Positions 61,046 through 64,000 of a DNA stretch of 64,000 nt are shown here, in pieces. The stretch is taken from the NCBI GenBank assembly GCA_023548195.1, contig JAJHZJ010000808.1, positions 6,228,889-6,292,888 on the forward strand, given 5' to 3'. The stretch comes from Bettongia penicillata ogilbyi. Its lineage: Eukaryota; Chordata; Mammalia; Diprotodontia; Potoroidae. The translations under genes were made by a program, and so were the position numbers. How positions within the stretch are numbered: position 1 is the first letter of the stretch; each line of letters begins with the position of its first letter. The notes beneath the pieces are model-generated. The model was not told the origin of the DNA. It was given only the letters and a program-made list of their open reading frames with translations, and did no database searches.

Positions 61046-61414
61046 AAGTTCCAGAAGAATGATCTATCTGCATCAATGGAGGGATTTTATATATGGGGAA
61101 TTCTTGACCCCAATGAAATCACAGATTTGGAGAAAAAAAGTCATCAAAATAATGATAAGAAATAACAAATATACTTTAAAAATTAATATATTATGGTAAC
61201 ATATGGATTAACTAATATGTTGATATAAAAAGAGGTTCTAATAAATATTTTGTAAAAAATTAATCAAATATTAAGCAAAAAATCCTTATTATTATTGTTC
61301 TTGAATATCTCATTTTCACCTTAGTAACTACTGTATACTGCACATAACAATCTTTGGGGTTTAAGTACCTCAAGACTCTGGAGTAATGACTTCGAAAATT
61401 TTCTGTTCCAGGGG

Positions 61415-61475
61415 CTATAGAACTTGTACCAAACACCTCTATACAGTAGGTGCTTAATAAATGTTGAATTAACTC
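61415..61475 (+). mobile_element. L2 LINE 3' tip
   Basis: Reads tacagtaggtgcttaataaa and tgttgaattaactcag. Confidence 0.5.
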
Positions 61476-61559
61476 AGAAATGTAGGCTGGACACATTAAT
61501 GCATACAAATCATTTCCTAGGTTTCTGCTAATGGATGCTATCCCCTAATTATAATAACA

Positions 61560-61745
61560 TACTGGCATAGTTGAAAGGGTATTGTTCTGAGAGTCAGAAG
61601 GCATGGATTAAAGTGTTGTCTTTACTACTGATCATGTGACACCAGGCAAGTAACTTTCTAACTTCGGTTTCCTTATATGTAAAATGAGACAATTGGACCA
61701 GTGAATTTGTAAGATCTTTTCTAGCTCTGTCTTTAAAATGATTTA
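61560..61745 (+). mobile_element. CORE-type SINE
   Basis: Reads tggcatagttgaaagggtat, tctgagagtcagaaggcatg, gtgacaccaggcaagtaact, atatgtaaaatgagacaatt. Confidence 0.6.
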
Positions 61746-61869
61746 ACATAGCTTTATCACTTTGGTCACCTAAGGCCCATTCTTGCTCAGTGACTTTAGA
61801 ACTGAAGCTTGATCAATGAATACACTGACGAAAATGGCAGCACTACAACCAAAATGTAATATTAAGGAA

Positions 61870-61935
61870 AGGGAAGAAGCGTTTATTAAGAGCCTACTAT
61901 GTGCCAGGCACTGTGCTAAATGCTTTACAACTATT
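61870..61935 (-). mobile_element. L2 LINE 3' tip, antisense
   Basis: Reads tttattaagagcctactatg, tgccaggcactgtgctaaat, a well kept antisense L2 end. Confidence 0.65.
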
Positions 61936-62645
61936 TAGCCTGGAAACTATGAAATATGACAATATTTTAAAGGGCACTAGTTTATTTTTGGAGTTTTGTA
62001 AACCAAACTCCATGTCAGTGTAGAACATACTATTCTCCAGACTGTTTGCCTCCTTAGTTTTGTTTCTATAAGACTGGCAATGTGACCAGTTTCAGACTTA
62101 CAGTACTACTAAATCTTGAGTTACTCATAAGCTGTCCATGACTATTAAATCAATATATTAGATGCAACAAACTACCTTGAAAATCTTTTCAAATGATTTA
62201 TTCTGTTCTCACTGAACTAAGTTTAAAAGACAAATTATTTGCTTAATAGTTCCACAGTGGAAGGAGATGTACATAAACCCTCAGTCTAATTATTCATAAA
62301 GGAGGAATAAATAGCATGCATATTATTGCCTGTGTATCAGAAAATGTTTTCCACTTCAGTGTTAAGTTCATTATTTGGGACTATATTTTAAAAATTGAAC
62401 ATAAAAGTCATGTTTCATATTACCAACTGTTTTAATTTGGTGAAAGCTTTCAAACTATGAAACAGACTTTTATGTCTACATAAAGCAGATTCTATCAGGC
62501 AGTGATTATCTTACTTTAAGAAATGGTTATAAGTTCACTCTGGGAAAATAAATGTTGGGATAATTCTAAATCCTAGGAAATGAGATTTTATTTGCAAACA
62601 AAATAAATTTCTAAGGTAAAAGTTCCAACAATTAATTAGTGTTAC

Positions 62646-62751
62646 CTGGAGATGCAGCCTGGTAAATAATCTTATCACCTTCTCGTTCTGGTACTGCTGT
62701 ATGACAAACGGCCATCATCGTAAGAAATTCACATATAATTGGTGCAGTTGG
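62646..62751 (-). CDS. ATP8A1: ATP8A1 exon, start of visible N-domain part
   Basis: This 106-bp exon encodes residues 1-35 of the visible fragment plus the first base of the next codon. It begins [22 protein letters not shown] and ends QAASP. The [10 protein letters not shown] segment and the start of the SPDEGALV signature are typical of P4-ATPases and lie in the nucleotide-binding domain. On the minus strand the acceptor is a pyrimidine run ending tctctag, and the donor is gtaacac. It enters at phase 0, so the preceding exon, outside the window, must end on a whole codon. The exon is too short to stand out as an open frame; it was found from its protein match and its splice borders. Confidence 0.93.
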
Positions 62752-63239
62752 CTAGAGAAAAAAAAGCAAATAAATAAAACAGTGTTTATTATTAAGTGTT
62801 CTAACTCACTAGTGATGGCAACGTTACCATCTTATGTCTTTTCATGACTTCCTTAAAAATCAAGGTATCTCTATGGGTTAGGATACCACCACTAATTTAT
62901 AAGTGAAAATTTACACTGAAGAAAATTAAATAGGGAAATATTCTGTTGTTTAGAGGTTTTAGTTACAGAACTGACTGATCCAACAAATATTAACTGAATT
63001 TTGTATTGCAAATTGCTTAAACTATAGCATAGTATAATGGATGTAGGAAATATGATGAAGAATAAATACTGTTCACATGAAGCTTGTATTACAGCAAGGG
63101 AAATTAAAGAGGATTACAAAAGGATAGTTCATAGAAGTTCTACAGACACATAATACTTGGATTTTGTTATGACTTTTCACAAAATTTCACTTGATATTTT
63201 TGTCAACAAGATGTGCTGAAATTCTATGATTATTTATGG

Positions 63240-63980
63240 TTAAGATGGAGAGACATACGCTTGATAACAGGGTAACTGGGCCAACCTGGAACCGGCTGAA
63301 GTATTTTACCCAAATTGTCAATGTCAATCATTTCTCCTAGAAATGCCCTGGAGAATCTGTCCTGGCTGTTTTATTTAACATTCTTATCAGTGACCTGAAT
63401 GAAGACTAAGATGGCATTTTACAAAATCTGAAGATGCTAAAAGCAGAGAGGGACAGCTGCATGACAGAATCAGAATCTAAAAGGATCTCAGCAGATTAGA
63501 AGGATGGGTCAAATATAACATTATGAAATTTAACCTCAATAAATGTGAAGTCTTGCCTGTGGGTTTAAAATTCTAAGTACAAGATGGAAGACACATCAGG
63601 TAGAAGACCATTTATTTATCTGGCCATTTCATATTTGGTAAAAACAAAAAAGAAGCCAGCCCTGCCCTCTCAAAAAAACAAAAGAAAAAACCCAACCAAC
63701 CCAAATGAGAGGTTTTCTCACATTCCAAGGTCAATCTGAGTGAAAAAAGTATGGCCTAGTATATATGATCTTGCCAAGCTACCTAATGTAATCTTAGGCT
63801 ATACTGACAGATGAAGAGTGTCCTGAATGAATATAGTGATACTCCCTGGAGTACTGTGGGGTTCTGGGTATCATATTTTAGTAAGTTGGAGTACGTTCAT
63901 GAAAGGAACCAGGATGAAGAATGGACCTCACATCTAAGCTAAACGACTAGCTGAAGGAAGTAGGGAAGTAAGGAGGAGGC
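63240..63980 (+). mobile_element. L3/CR1 LINE fragment, RT end
   Basis: Order: taacattcttatcagtgacc, tgaatgaagactaagatggc, aaaggatctcagcagattag, aaggatgggtcaaatataac, ttaacctcaataaatgtgaa, then agtactgtggggttctgggt and gtaagttggagtacgttcat. This is the L3 RT end with frameshifts; it runs towards the window edge. Confidence 0.65.
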
Positions 63981-64000
63981 CTATGCTGCTGTAAGAGAGG

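Larger units (their letters stand above)
47532..62645 (-). other. ATP8A1: ATP8A1 introns between the N-domain exons
   Basis: Five introns of 1843, 6162, 4847, 151 and 1823 bp separate the N-domain exons. They carry SINE, L1 and L2 remnants listed separately. Parts with nothing identifiable include 48720-49370, 49460-50530, 53300-54220, 54340-55620, 55700-57150, 59740-60530 and 61950-62640. Confidence 0.75.
23558..62751 (-). other. ATP8A1: ATP8A1 gene, internal part (eight exons)
   Basis: This span contains eight consecutive coding exons of a P4-ATPase read on the minus strand. Joined, they give 738 nt and 246 codons with no stop and matching phases at all seven junctions. The family moves phosphatidylserine and phosphatidylethanolamine to the cytosolic leaflet, working with a CDC50 subunit (TMEM30A) in secretory and plasma membranes. 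The choice of ATP8A1 over ATP8A2 rests on residues such as [19 protein letters not shown] and KLLKKNMGMIVINEGSLD, which fit the ATP8A1 paralogue as I remember it; ATP8A2 differs at several of these positions. Introns are 1823, 151, 4847, 6162, 1843, 21552 and 2078 bp in transcription order. Neither gene end, the promoter nor the 3' UTR is in the window. Confidence 0.93.

Noticed and set aside
1..64000. CRISPR arrays, operons, bacterial promoters, riboswitches, phage or plasmid parts
   Set aside because: None seen; composition, introns and repeat families are those of a mammalian chromosome. Regular tandem structures are microsatellites.
1..64000. Functional tRNA, snRNA, snoRNA or 5S genes
   Set aside because: tRNA-like boxes occur only inside SINEs; no U6, U2, 7SK, Y or 5S-like sequence was recognised. 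A covariance-model scan could overturn this.

Overview
The window is animal nuclear DNA, almost certainly from a marsupial. It is AT-rich, with no prokaryote-style gene packing. It holds vertebrate-type spliced exons with GT/AG borders inside very long introns. It is also full of SINEs whose ends read like the marsupial MAR1 family (a head such as cagctaggtggctcagtgga, or its reverse complement ending in cacctagctgcccc), along with old L2, L3/CR1 and marsupial-type L1 remnants. The species cannot be fixed from the sequence alone.

The one gene I can support is part of ATP8A1, a P4-type ATPase (aminophospholipid flippase), on the minus strand. Eight coding exons lie at 62646-62751, 60740-60822, 60539-60588, 55622-55691, 49375-49459, 47392-47531, 25701-25839 and 23558-23622, in transcription order. 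Every border is a canonical AG/GT splice site. All phases join, giving 738 nt that read as 246 codons without a stop. They cover much of the cytoplasmic N (nucleotide-binding) domain and the second part of the P domain, up to the conserved TGDKQET segment and the GHSC segment that follows it. The exons before 62751 (actuator domain, DKTGT phosphorylation motif) and after 23558 (GDGxND hinge, C-terminal membrane segments) lie outside. The last visible intron is therefore at least 23.5 kb.

Everything else is intron. 1-23557: L1 relic (820-2900), a hAT-type MITE with a perfect 8-bp target duplication (5454-5651), L2 and L3 remnants, a possible retrocopy or 3'-UTR-like block (about 12600-13450), a TTCC microsatellite, a 240-bp palindrome (22806-23047). 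25840-47391: a 21.6-kb intron with many L2/L3/SINE copies, the 5' end of an L1 with the start of its ORF1 (39655-40464), and a three-layer nest of L1, hAT and SINE (44380-45470). 47532-64000: shorter introns with a long antisense L2 relic (50750-52575), L1 pieces and SINEs.

Repeat family names come from recognising characteristic sequence, not from a search; old copies may belong to sister families. I found no second gene, no functional RNA gene and no convincing new biological system. The most useful oddities are the nested and palindromic elements, a perfect 26-bp tandem duplication 44 bp from a splice donor, and the unassigned block near 13 kb.
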